Shown: positions 17,418-26,025 of the stretch, in pieces | Layout: every line of letters starts with the position of its first letter | How positions within the stretch are numbered: the first letter of the stretch is position 1 | Source of the DNA: Oceaniferula marina | GTDB taxonomy: Bacteria > Verrucomicrobiota > Verrucomicrobiia > Verrucomicrobiales > Akkermansiaceae | NCBI RefSeq assembly: GCF_013391475.1 | Contig: NZ_JACBAZ010000004.1 | Span: 682,001-746,000 of the forward strand | Direction: 5' to 3' | Length of the DNA: 64,000 nucleotides | Position numbers and translations under genes: made by a program | The notes under the pieces: generated by a model | The model's input: the letters and a program-made list of their open reading frames with translations, nothing else | What the model was told of the DNA's origin: nothing | The model's database searches: none

Positions 17418-18242
17418 ATGCGATTTTTTCTGCTCTCATTGGTCCTTGCCATCGTCCCCGCATCCGCGAACCCCACCATCGTCGGCACCATCCCTCGTAA
17501 AGCCCCACCCAGCATCAGCGCCAAACGCGCCATCGTTGTTGACTACATGAGCGGGCGGGTCCTCTACGAAAAAAATTCCCGCGAGCGCTGCCACGTCGCC
17601 AGCACCCAAAAACTACTCACCGCACTCTGCGTGTTCGACACCAACGTCAACCAGAGCTTCACCATCACCAAAAGCGACACCTGGGTCGAACCCACCAAGC
17701 TCGGCATCCTTCCCGGCGAAGTCTACACCCGCAGAAAACTCGTCGGAGCCCTGTTAGTCAAAAGCGGTAATGACGTCGCCCGCGCACTTGCTCGCAGCGT
17801 CGCCGGCAGTGAAAGTAAATTTTCCGATGTCATGAACCGGAAGGCCCGCAGCCTCGGCATGAAGGAATCCAACTTCCTCAACCCACACGGGCTGACAGCC
17901 ACGGGTCAATATTCCACCGCCAGAGATATGGCGATCTGCGCAAGGGAGGCCTTCAAAAACCCTGCCATCCGGGGGATCATCAAAACCAAAGGCTACAATT
18001 TCCGCTTCTCCAACGGGCGCACCAAGTATCTCAAAAATACCAACCGGGTGCTGAAAAGCGTCAACTACTGCAACGGGATGAAAACCGGAACCACCAGAGC
18101 CTCAGGCCGCTGTCTGATCTCAAGCGGCACCCTGAACGGTCGCACCGCCATCGTGGTCGTGCTCGGAGCCACATCCAGCACCATCTGGCGCGATTCCGAA
18201 CGCCTGCTGCGCTGGTCGCTGGAGCGTCCCGCCGCACGGTAA
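17418..18242 (+). CDS. D-alanyl-D-alanine carboxypeptidase, S11 family (PBP5/6-like)
   Basis: Trims the terminal D-Ala of peptidoglycan stem peptides in the periplasm. The ATG at 17418 gives 274 residues with a signal peptide (MRFFLLSLVLAIVPASAN). Active-site motifs are S62-T-Q-K65, S116-G-N118 and K222-T-G224, all in the spacing of the S11 family. It ends shortly after the transpeptidase fold, without the C-terminal domain and amphipathic anchor of PBP5, so it is probably soluble. bioF follows after 29 bases. Confidence 0.9.
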   Translation: MRFFLLSLVLAIVPASANPTIVGTIPRKAPPSISAKRAIVVDYMSGRVLYEKNSRERCHVASTQKLLTALCVFDTNVNQSFTITKSDTWVEPTKLGILPGEVYTRRKLVGALLVKSGNDVARALARSVAGSESKFSDVMNRKARSLGMKESNFLNPHGLTATGQYSTARDMAICAREAFKNPAIRGIIKTKGYNFRFSNGRTKYLKNTNRVLKSVNYCNGMKTGTTRASGRCLISSGTLNGRTAIVVVLGATSSTIWRDSERLLRWSLERPAAR

Positions 18243-18271
18243 CAATGGCCACTATCATGATTTAAAATCCC

Positions 18272-19396
18272 ATGCGTAAACCGGAAGATGAATTGGCCCA
18301 GCTGCAGCAGGCTTCCCTGCTGCGCAGCATCCCTGATGAGGAGGCCTCTCTGATCAATTTTGCTTCCAACGATTACCTCGGCCTCGCCCGCCATCCCGGA
18401 ATCGCGGAAGCCTGGACCGATGCCATCCAACGCTACGGCAACGGCTCCACTGCATCGCGACTCATCTGTGGAACCTCCCCGGCCCACCGTGAGCTTGAAT
18501 CCACCCTTGCCGAGGCCAAAGGCACCGAAGCCGCCATCTCCTTTGCCACCGGCTACAGCACCTCCGTTGGCATCCTCACGTCCCTCCTACAAAAAGGAGA
18601 CACCGTGATCCTCGACAAACTCTGCCATGCCAGCCTGATCGATGGCGCCAGAATGAGCGGAGCCACCATTCGCGTCTTTCCCCACAACCACCTCCCCAAA
18701 CTCCGAACCCTGCTCACCTCCACCGCAGATAAAGCCAGTTCGGACAGCCGGACACTTGTCGTCACCGAGTCCATCTTCAGCATGGATGGAGATGCAGCCC
18801 CGCTGAAAGAAATCAGCGACCTCTGCAAAGAATACCAAGCTCTGCTCATGGTCGATGAAGCACACGGACTCGGCATCCTCGGACCTACCGGCATGGGCCT
18901 CGCTGAAAAACTCGGCCTTCAGGGCGCAATCGATTTCCATATGGGCACTCTGGGGAAAGCTGCAGGTGTTGGCGGCGGCTACCTCGCAGCCAAACAGATC
19001 TGGGTTGACCTTTTCATCAACCGAGCCCGCTCATTTATCTATTCAACCGCTCCGCCACCGGCACAAGCCGCCGCATCAGCCGAAGCCATCCGCATCATTC
19101 GCAGTCAGGAAGGAGCACAACTCCGTCAACGACTGTGGCAAAATATATCCACGCTGCAAGACGCACTCCAACTTCCGAAACAACCAGGTTCTGCTATCAT
19201 TCCCTGGATGATTGGTGAATCCAAAGAAGCTCTGCAACTTTCTAAAATACTTCGAGATTTAGGCATGCGCGTTCCCGCCATTCGCTATCCGACCGTGCCA
19301 CGTAAGACTGCCCGCCTGCGCATCACGCTGAGTGCTGCACACAATCCATCCGAGATCTCGGAGCTCGCAAAAACCCTGATCGATCGAAGCCAGTAA
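18272..19396 (+). CDS. bioF: 8-amino-7-oxononanoate synthase
   Basis: PLP enzyme joining pimeloyl-CoA or -ACP with alanine, the first committed biotin step. The protein has 374 residues. NDYLGLARHP, GNGSTASRLICGT, DEAHGLGILGPTG and the lysine motif HMGTLGKAAGVGGGY are those of the alpha-oxoamine synthase family. KBL and ALAS belong to the same family, but the short length without an N-terminal extension and the nearby bioD favour BioF. Likely cotranscribed with the upstream carboxypeptidase gene. Confidence 0.9.
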   Translation: MRKPEDELAQLQQASLLRSIPDEEASLINFASNDYLGLARHPGIAEAWTDAIQRYGNGSTASRLICGTSPAHRELESTLAEAKGTEAAISFATGYSTSVGILTSLLQKGDTVILDKLCHASLIDGARMSGATIRVFPHNHLPKLRTLLTSTADKASSDSRTLVVTESIFSMDGDAAPLKEISDLCKEYQALLMVDEAHGLGILGPTGMGLAEKLGLQGAIDFHMGTLGKAAGVGGGYLAAKQIWVDLFINRARSFIYSTAPPPAQAAASAEAIRIIRSQEGAQLRQRLWQNISTLQDALQLPKQPGSAIIPWMIGESKEALQLSKILRDLGMRVPAIRYPTVPRKTARLRITLSAAHNPSEISELAKTLIDRSQ

Positions 19397-19411
19397 AAAT
19401 CAAACCCGGGA

Positions 19412-20311
19412 TTATTCCGTTGAACCCTTGATTCGATAAACCAGAACCTTGTTATCCAGAAAACTGGGAACGTATAGCAAGCCTTGCTCCCGGTTGATCC
19501 CGATATCCGCGGGTGTCGTCACATCCGCCAGCTTCGTTACCCGCTGACGGTCTGCACTTACATGACACACTTGGTTTCCTTTGAAATCGGACACCAGAAA
19601 CGATCCGTCGTCGAGTGTTTCAATACCATCCAAGTTGGTAAAATGCTCAGCCAGGCCAAAGGCCACTGGAGCCTTTTTGCCCGAGGGATCCAACTCGTAA
19701 AGGTCATGCAGGTCCCAGCTAACAGCAAACATCTTGTCCCCACGAAAGGTCAAACCATTCACCCCGGCAGGTGCCTGAATTTCCCGCTGTGTGCCATCAG
19801 GCGAAATACAAAACACCTTCCCCTGAGCGACATCAGACAACCAAACCGAACGACCGTCCGTCGCTAAATCATTGGCCTTTTCAAACCCCTGCGCCACGAC
19901 AGCCAGCCCCTCTCCTGTGATTGCATCACAGCGCAGCAAACGGGTGTTATCGGTAAAATACAAATCAGAGCCCAAGCGGCACATCCCCTTCGCCGAATGA
20001 ATCGGAAACTCCTCCGAACTGTCCAGCCAGCGCAAATCACGCTTTTGCAAATCAGCAGAGATCCGACTGATGTGTGAGCGGCCGTCATCATTCCAATATT
20101 CGCCCGGCTCACTTTCAATATTGGAGACATAAAGCACATCCCCATCGGCCAAGACACACTCCGGAACATCAAAACCATCGATCGTTTCCAGCAACACGAG
20201 CCCAACTTTCACGGAGGACGTTTCCCCGCCCTTTTCACAGCCCGTTATCATCAAGCCACCAAACGCCAACAAAACAGACGAAATCCCATATAAACGAATC
20301 CTTTGCATCAT
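19412..20311 (-). CDS. Lipoprotein with SMP-30/NHL-like beta-propeller
   Basis: The start at 20311 or 20308 gives about 299 residues with a lipoprotein leader: hydrophobic stretch, then MITGC with C25 as the lipid attachment site. The body consists of repeated units such as DVLYVSNIE, LYFTDNTRLLRCD, VWLSDVAQGKVFCI and FLVSDFKGNQVCHV, which look like blades of an SMP-30/gluconolactonase or NHL propeller. Metal ligands of true gluconolactonases were not confirmed. A binding or lactonase role at the membrane is possible. Convergent with bioF, only 15 bases apart. Confidence 0.75.
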   Translation of the reverse strand: MMQRIRLYGISSVLLAFGGLMITGCEKGGETSSVKVGLVLLETIDGFDVPECVLADGDVLYVSNIESEPGEYWNDDGRSHISRISADLQKRDLRWLDSSEEFPIHSAKGMCRLGSDLYFTDNTRLLRCDAITGEGLAVVAQGFEKANDLATDGRSVWLSDVAQGKVFCISPDGTQREIQAPAGVNGLTFRGDKMFAVSWDLHDLYELDPSGKKAPVAFGLAEHFTNLDGIETLDDGSFLVSDFKGNQVCHVSADRQRVTKLADVTTPADIGINREQGLLYVPSFLDNKVLVYRIKGSTE

Positions 20312-20399
20312 TGCCCTGTCATACGACACCCCCAACCCGATTCTTGCAGTGAAGCGTGGATGCCTATCGTGCAGCCAGCCGACGAACCAACATCGATAC

Positions 20400-21563
20400 T
20401 TAAACCTCCGTTTGTCGATTCAGGCCCTTGCGAAATGCCGCTGGAGTGGCGCCTTCGACATCACGAAAAGCCATGTAGAAAGAGCGAATATTTCCAAAAC
20501 CACAACGCTCGCTTACGACCTCCACAGGCGAAGTGATTGTTCTGAGCAGGTTTCTTGCCATCGCCACGCGCTGATACCGAATCTCTTCAGCTGGCTTTCT
20601 GACATGAGAACGTTGGAAAATAAGATACAACTTGCGCAAGCTAACCGAACACAAGTTCGCCAGCATGGGACAATCGAACTCCGGACGGGTAAAGTGAGTC
20701 CGTATCACCTTCATCGCACGATGAAACTCTGGATCTCTCAACTCCCCGGCCAGCAACGAAGTGCTCGCCCGTGCCCTCACACCGGATGGGGCCACCTTGT
20801 GATGCGCCGGTTTTCCAGCGACCCCCTGAAAAAGCGATTCCAGTAACTCCGCAGCGCGATAGCCAACCTGAAACAAATTGTTATCCACACTGCTCAAGGG
20901 GATTTGTAACGAGTCACAGATCAATGGGTCATTTCTGACACCGATCACGGCCAAGCGGTCAGGAACACCGATCCCCGCATCCAGACACGCCTCAATCACC
21001 TCGGTGGCAAATTCATCATTCTGGCAAAACACCGCCGTCCCCGCCGGCAACTGGGAAAGCTCCTCCATCAACCAATGATGCCTGCTCAGCCAGTCCCCGG
21101 AATCAGCAACCAACAAACAACATGGCATTCCCTGCTCCTTGAGGACCTTGACAAAATGATTCACCCTCACGCCAACAAGATCCCGACTCGGACAATAACA
21201 AGCAAACTGCCGAAACCCTTTGGCCTGAAAATGCTCAATCGCTTGCTCTACAATCGCACAGTGGTCGTCTGATACCGAGTGATATTCATCCACATCCTCA
21301 CCGGTATGGCCAACCAACACCAGATTCCCGCCAACCCAAGGGTATCGTTCTTTGATTTTTTTCCGATATTCCACCGCCGCTATCACTCCCATTCCATGCC
21401 AATGAGCAGGAAAAGGATCCCCCCCCAATGCCACGCCCGCCTCCAAATGCCAACCGTGGCCGGCAGCAAAACGAGCAATACCATGATGTAACTTCGGATG
21501 ATACCAGTTCAGAGCCAGTAATACGCCCCGCCTCACCCCCCGTTCCTGTATCTGATGCTCCAT
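20400..21563 (-). CDS. XylR-type regulator (LacI-like sensor plus AraC DNA-binding domain)
   Basis: The protein has about 387 residues from the ATG at 21563 (MEHQIQERGVRRGVLLAL); the frame is open to 21617. Residues up to about 270 form a periplasmic-binding-protein-like sensor (HGIARFAAGHGWHLEAG, GMGVIAAVEY, DRLAVIGVRNDPLICDS, PLSSVDNN). The last 110 are an AraC helix-turn-helix (LANLCSVSLRKLYLIFQRSH, CGFGNIRSFYMAFRD). Such fusions sense sugars directly and activate catabolic genes. It is divergent from a PEP-CTERM gene and heads the sulfatase region. The inducer is unknown. Confidence 0.9.
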   Translation of the reverse strand: MEHQIQERGVRRGVLLALNWYHPKLHHGIARFAAGHGWHLEAGVALGGDPFPAHWHGMGVIAAVEYRKKIKERYPWVGGNLVLVGHTGEDVDEYHSVSDDHCAIVEQAIEHFQAKGFRQFACYCPSRDLVGVRVNHFVKVLKEQGMPCCLLVADSGDWLSRHHWLMEELSQLPAGTAVFCQNDEFATEVIEACLDAGIGVPDRLAVIGVRNDPLICDSLQIPLSSVDNNLFQVGYRAAELLESLFQGVAGKPAHHKVAPSGVRARASTSLLAGELRDPEFHRAMKVIRTHFTRPEFDCPMLANLCSVSLRKLYLIFQRSHVRKPAEEIRYQRVAMARNLLRTITSPVEVVSERCGFGNIRSFYMAFRDVEGATPAAFRKGLNRQTEV

Positions 21564-21666
21564 GGCTGAACTCCCTAGCTTAGATTGCACGATTATTCCA
21601 TAAAAATGCACATTCATGTATTATCAGAGATTGAGATTCCTGACAGCTTTGATCGTCCACTGTGAT

Positions 21667-21679
21667 CTGTCACGGACAG
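21667..21679. promoter_or_regulatory. Candidate operator dyad between XylR-type gene and PEP-CTERM gene
   Basis: CTGTC-ACG-GACAG is a short perfect dyad 40 bases before the PEP-CTERM start in the divergent intergenic region. It is short enough to be chance. Confidence 0.3.
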
Positions 21680-21718
21680 GTACCGATGGACTCTTCAAAA
21701 GAAACCAAGTAAACCAAT

Positions 21719-22591
21719 ATGAAATACACCACCTTCACCGCAGCATGCTCTCTGCTATCACTCAGCTACGCGGGTGCCGCGACTTCCTTCACTGGCGGAG
21801 CCTTGAATAATGCCGGCAACTGGGACAACGGCCTCCCCACAGCTGGCAACGACGGCAACATCGCTGTAGCCGGAGACCTCGGCAACCTCGATGTCAATAC
21901 AGCAGGAGCTGTCAGCGTCAATCACACCTCCGCCACCCTAACAAAAACAGGAGTCAGTTACACCGATGCCACGTTTGAAAATTCAAACGCAGGTGGCACG
22001 TTGGCTTGGAACATGTCCGGAAATGCCAGCATTGACGGGAACCGGGTTCTCAGTTTTGATGATCATACCACAGCTACAATTTCCGGTGGCAGCATCGTCT
22101 CTTCAGGAGTGGGGGGATCACGCCTCCAGTCCCTGGCATCAAGCACTGTGGTTAACATCACAGGTGGCACCTTCACCAATCTCGGATTTTGGGCCGTCGA
22201 TGGCAGTCTCAGCCTCATCGGCGGGAATGCTGATCTAGGAACACAGAACGTCAGGGTGAGTGGCTCCGGCTCCATCACCATGGGTGGAAACTTCACTTTA
22301 ACCGGTGCGGCTACAACCGCAGCAAACAACCAGTATTTCTTCACAGGGTCAACCATCACGCTTCAAGCAGATTGGTCCGGAAGTATGAGTAATGCGAACT
22401 GGGACAAAGCGGCTTGGATCAGTGAGATCGAAAGCATCAACCTCGTCTACGATGGAACAACCATTAACGGGGCCAACTTCGACACCTATTTTTCGGAAAG
22501 CAACGGCACCATCACCGCGATTCCCGAACCAAGCGCCACAACCTTGCTCGGACTGAGCGGGTTCGCCTTGATCCTCCGTCGGCGAAAATAA
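21719..22591 (+). CDS. PEP-CTERM exported protein
   Basis: The protein has 290 residues with a signal peptide (FTAACSLLSLSYAGAA), a beta-rich Gly/Asn/Thr body with solenoid-like repeats (GNASIDGNRVLSFDDHTTATISGG) and a C-terminal sorting signal: PEPS, hydrophobic helix, then RRRK. The signal is recognised by an exosortase, which is not in this window. The body resembles beta-helix or adhesin-like surface proteins without an enzyme motif. Monocistronic, with a terminator behind and a XylR-type regulator divergent. Confidence 0.88.
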   Translation: MKYTTFTAACSLLSLSYAGAATSFTGGALNNAGNWDNGLPTAGNDGNIAVAGDLGNLDVNTAGAVSVNHTSATLTKTGVSYTDATFENSNAGGTLAWNMSGNASIDGNRVLSFDDHTTATISGGSIVSSGVGGSRLQSLASSTVVNITGGTFTNLGFWAVDGSLSLIGGNADLGTQNVRVSGSGSITMGGNFTLTGAATTAANNQYFFTGSTITLQADWSGSMSNANWDKAAWISEIESINLVYDGTTINGANFDTYFSESNGTITAIPEPSATTLLGLSGFALILRRRK

Positions 22592-22620
22592 GCTTCCCCC
22601 CTCAAGCTTTATTCCTTATC

Positions 22621-22656
22621 AGCCTTTCTGGAACGATTCATCCGGAAGGGCTTTTT
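22621..22656 (+). terminator. Rho-independent terminator after PEP-CTERM gene
   Basis: AGCCTTTCTGGA pairs with TCCGGAAGGGCT through an 8-base loop (two G:U pairs) and is followed by TTTTT, 30 bases after the stop. Confidence 0.8.
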
Positions 22657-22691
22657 CCGGTACCTCACTCAGGTCTCACTTCAACATCCTC

Positions 22692-24263
22692 ATGCCGCAA
22701 CTCCATCTCCTCGCCCTCACCCTACTGATCACTCTGGGTTTGACTGCAATCGCCCCAGCCTCACATCCCGCAGCCACCACAGAACGACCAAACGTCATTC
22801 TGATCCTCGCCGATGACCTCGGTGCTGGTATGCTCGGCCACAATGGCCAGAAGATTGTCACCACGCCACACATCGACCGACTCGCGGCCGAGGGGATCTC
22901 ACTCACCAATCACTATGGCAACACCTACTGCGCTCCCGCACGCTGGAGCCTGCTGACCGGGATGCACAACGGCCGCAAAGGCTCAGGTTCTCAAGCCGGT
23001 GGAGGAGCGCTGATCAAACTCGACCAACAAAATCTCAGCCCCGAAGCATGGGATACCGCCTTCAAAAAAATACAAACCAAGGCTCGTCCAATTCCCGACA
23101 ACGAAGTCTTCCTCGCTCAGATTGCGCAACAAGCCGGCTACCACACCGCCGAGTTCGGCAAGCTCGACATTGGCTTCCTCACTTGGAACACGCGCCTGCA
23201 ACGCCATGGCTGGGACCACCACTTCGGGTTCTACGATCATGTTCGTGCCCATGGTTTTTTTCCTCCTTACCTCTGGAAAAATGGTCAAAAAATCAAGCTC
23301 CCGGGGAATAAGGACATCCGCTGTGGCAAGATGAGTGAACGCGGAAACGACCCGGTAGGATCAGGTGGCACAACCTACTCCCAGGACGTATTCGATAGAG
23401 AGATCATCAACTACATTCGCCAACAACGGTCCGAACGATTCTTCCTCTATCATCCAAGCCAGCTTCCCCACGGTCCCGTTGCCGTCACCGAGCTTCACCC
23501 GGATTTTGCCACGCGCAAGGACCTCACGCTTTCTGAAAAAAAATACGCAACCATGGTCAAATCCCTCGACAACACGGTTGGCAAAATCATGGCCGAACTC
23601 AAGCGTCTCGATCTCGACAAAAAAACCATCGTCTTTTTTTCCTCAGACAATGGCCACGAAACCTACTACCAAAATGCCCAAAAACAACTACCGAAACATC
23701 TTTGGCGTTCAGGTAAACTCGCAGACGGCAGCAAGTCGAATGTCACCGATAAAAAATGGAGAGGCACCAATGGTGGGGACATATTTAATGGCAATGGAGG
23801 TCGCGCCGGACTCAAATGGAGCACCTGGCAAGGTGGTGTCCATTGCCCGATGATCGTCCGCTGGCCTGAGAAAATCCAGCCCGGCAGCCGAACCAGCCAT
23901 CTAAGTGCACACTACGATTTCATGCCAACTCTCGCTGACATCGTTGGCAGCCAACAACCAGAAAATAAAGATGGCATTTCCTACCTACCTAAGTTGTTAG
24001 GGAGAAATCAACCCAACACCCACGATTGGATTTTCATTCAAAACACCGGCCCGCGTAGCCTCAGTGCCCTCATCACCCGCAAGGGATACAAACTCATCCA
24101 ACTCAAAGACAAGAGCTACCAACTCTACCATATCCTCAAAGATCCGGGAGAACACCACAACATAGCCAAACAACATCCCGAACTGGTCAAACAACTCATC
24201 CCTGTGTTTGAAACACAGCAAAACTCCGGGCGCCCGGATCTGCAATCATACGCCCCCCGATAG
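22692..24263 (+). CDS. Secreted arylsulfatase-like sulfatase
   Basis: The protein has 523 residues with a signal peptide (LALTLLITLGLTAIAPASH). Metal ligands are ADDLGAG (D41, D42) and SSDNGHE; the formylglycine site is C80-A-P-A-R84 followed by WSLLTG. HGPVAVTE and KWSTWQGGVHCPMIVRW give the substrate-side lysine and histidine. The C-terminus has the LYHILKDPGEHHNIA motif. It is a family S1 sulfatase whose substrate cannot be read from sequence. It is convergent with the next sulfatase, 89 bases apart. Confidence 0.92.
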   Translation: MPQLHLLALTLLITLGLTAIAPASHPAATTERPNVILILADDLGAGMLGHNGQKIVTTPHIDRLAAEGISLTNHYGNTYCAPARWSLLTGMHNGRKGSGSQAGGGALIKLDQQNLSPEAWDTAFKKIQTKARPIPDNEVFLAQIAQQAGYHTAEFGKLDIGFLTWNTRLQRHGWDHHFGFYDHVRAHGFFPPYLWKNGQKIKLPGNKDIRCGKMSERGNDPVGSGGTTYSQDVFDREIINYIRQQRSERFFLYHPSQLPHGPVAVTELHPDFATRKDLTLSEKKYATMVKSLDNTVGKIMAELKRLDLDKKTIVFFSSDNGHETYYQNAQKQLPKHLWRSGKLADGSKSNVTDKKWRGTNGGDIFNGNGGRAGLKWSTWQGGVHCPMIVRWPEKIQPGSRTSHLSAHYDFMPTLADIVGSQQPENKDGISYLPKLLGRNQPNTHDWIFIQNTGPRSLSALITRKGYKLIQLKDKSYQLYHILKDPGEHHNIAKQHPELVKQLIPVFETQQNSGRPDLQSYAPR

Positions 24264-24352
24264 CTCACTCTCTTCGAGGCCTTTGATTGAGGGACAACGA
24301 TAGGCCCCCACAGCCTTATAAAGGCTTATAGAAGGCTTTGTCAGATTGCACA

Positions 24353-25816
24353 CTATTCAGGCGGGGCCACTCCTGTTCTGGATTTTTTAGCGAACTCGGC
24401 GTGTTGTTTGAGCACAGGGGAATTTTCAGGATGGTTGTGTACACTCACGGTTGCTCCAGGGTCGTTTTTCAAATCATACAACTCCACGGCATCGATTTTG
24501 TTGGTCTTTCGGTCAACCCACTCGGTGTAGCGCCAGTTTTGGGTGCGCACACTGGTTCCGCGGAGGCTCAACTTACGCCGGCCGTCCCGTTTATGGTACT
24601 GACTAAATGCAGCCTGTTTCCATTTGAGGCCAGGGTTATCGAATAATGGATGAAAGCTATGCCCCTGACAATGTTTGGGCACCGGTATACCTGCCAGCTC
24701 ACAGAGACTTGGATAAATATCGACAAACTCTGCCAGAGCATCGGTCTTCTGTCCCCTTGTCTTACCTGGCACCCGAATAATCATGGGAACCCGGGTGGCT
24801 ATTTCCTCATTGGTATGTTTGCACCAATCTCCAAAATCACCGAGATACCATCCGTGATCCCCCCAAAGAATAACAATGGTATTGTCCTTCAATCCCAATT
24901 TCTCAAGTGCATCGAGCACGTGACCAACATTGCGATCCGTGTAGCTAACAGAAGCATAATACCCATGAATAAGCTCACGCGTCTTATCATCATCCAGAGC
25001 GACGGCCTTGGCATCGATATCAGCGTATGATTTTAATTCGCCCCACGTCGAGTGGGCATACTTCGGGCTGTTCTTCGCATTTTCCCGGGATGGAACCGCA
25101 ATTGTTTTCCGATCATACAGATCCCAATACTTTCCGGGAGCTACAAATGGAAGGTGCGGTTTGGAAAATCCTACAGCAAGAAAAAATGGTTGATCCGGCT
25201 GCTTGGCGAAGCCCTCAAGACGCGCAACCGCTTCATCCGCCACCTTGCCGTCGCCGTATACATTATCAGGCACACGTCCCCCATTTTCTGTCGCGGGCCC
25301 TATCATACGCCCTTTTTGACGTGGATGTTCGATCATGGCATCCTTTGCAGCCTGTGTCTGATAGTGCCCTCCGCCTGGTCGCCACGGCTGTTCGCTCCAG
25401 CCCTTCGGAAAATCATCATTCTTGGCGTGGTAGACTTTGCCTAATGAAATTGTTGTATAGCCATGTTGCTTAAAATGCTGCGGCATGCTGAGCACATCCG
25501 GCTGCCGCTTACGCATCGGTGTGTAATAATCCCAGACTTTCGCCGTTTCGGGTCGACTCCCCGATAACAAACTGGCTCGAGACGCACCACACACTGCGAC
25601 CTGACAATAGGTTTGGTTAAACAAAAAACCCTCATCCGCCAACTTATCAATACTTGGTGAGTGGATGTGCGTTGCTCCATAACAACGTAGCTCCGGCCTG
25701 AGGTCATCGATGGCGAACATCAGGATATTCGGACTTTTTGAGCCTGCTTTGAGAGTGCTTATCGAGCTTAGCAAGGCGAGCGTAAGCAACTTGATGAAGA
25801 GAACGTTTTTTTTCAT
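24353..25816 (-). CDS. Secreted sulfatase, iduronate-2-sulfatase-like
   Basis: The protein has 487 residues with a signal peptide (LFIKLLTLALLSSISTLKAG). IDDLRPELRCYG carries the metal ligands, C76-G-A-S-R80 the formylglycine site (alanine replaces proline, which is tolerated), KPHLPF and GDHGWYLGDFG complete the centre. ELYDLKNDPGATVSVHNHPE marks the C-terminal subdomain. It belongs to the same branch as the 12888-14381 sulfatase. It lies downstream of the sigma/FecR/VCBS/sulfatase series in the same direction, but 209 bases after it, so it probably has its own promoter. Confidence 0.9.
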   Translation of the reverse strand: MKKNVLFIKLLTLALLSSISTLKAGSKSPNILMFAIDDLRPELRCYGATHIHSPSIDKLADEGFLFNQTYCQVAVCGASRASLLSGSRPETAKVWDYYTPMRKRQPDVLSMPQHFKQHGYTTISLGKVYHAKNDDFPKGWSEQPWRPGGGHYQTQAAKDAMIEHPRQKGRMIGPATENGGRVPDNVYGDGKVADEAVARLEGFAKQPDQPFFLAVGFSKPHLPFVAPGKYWDLYDRKTIAVPSRENAKNSPKYAHSTWGELKSYADIDAKAVALDDDKTRELIHGYYASVSYTDRNVGHVLDALEKLGLKDNTIVILWGDHGWYLGDFGDWCKHTNEEIATRVPMIIRVPGKTRGQKTDALAEFVDIYPSLCELAGIPVPKHCQGHSFHPLFDNPGLKWKQAAFSQYHKRDGRRKLSLRGTSVRTQNWRYTEWVDRKTNKIDAVELYDLKNDPGATVSVHNHPENSPVLKQHAEFAKKSRTGVAPPE

Positions 25817-25838
25817 GTTTGATACAATAGCTGCGATT

Positions 25839-25860
25839 AATACTCACCTGGAAGAGTATT
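25839..25860. promoter_or_regulatory. Inverted repeat upstream of the sulfatase gene
   Basis: AATACTC and GAGTATT are separated by 8 bases and lie 23 bases before the start at 25816 on the minus strand. Position fits an operator or a leader hairpin; no second copy was found. Confidence 0.35.
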
Positions 25861-26025
25861 TTATTCATCGGCTGACATCAGCGTTGCAGCATCATGCTCG
25901 AGTAATAGCCCATGTTTCATTCATCTCTGTTCACATCATCAGCCCGAACAAAGAGGCAAAACAGACCCACACGACTGCATGGTGATGAGCGGAGAAAACA
26001 ACGATCTTGTTGAACACCCGCGTTT

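Noticed and set aside
24310-24345. Possible bidirectional terminator (AGCCTT ... AAGGCT) between two convergent sulfatase genes
   Set aside because: The stem is short with several alternative pairings and no clear T run on either strand.
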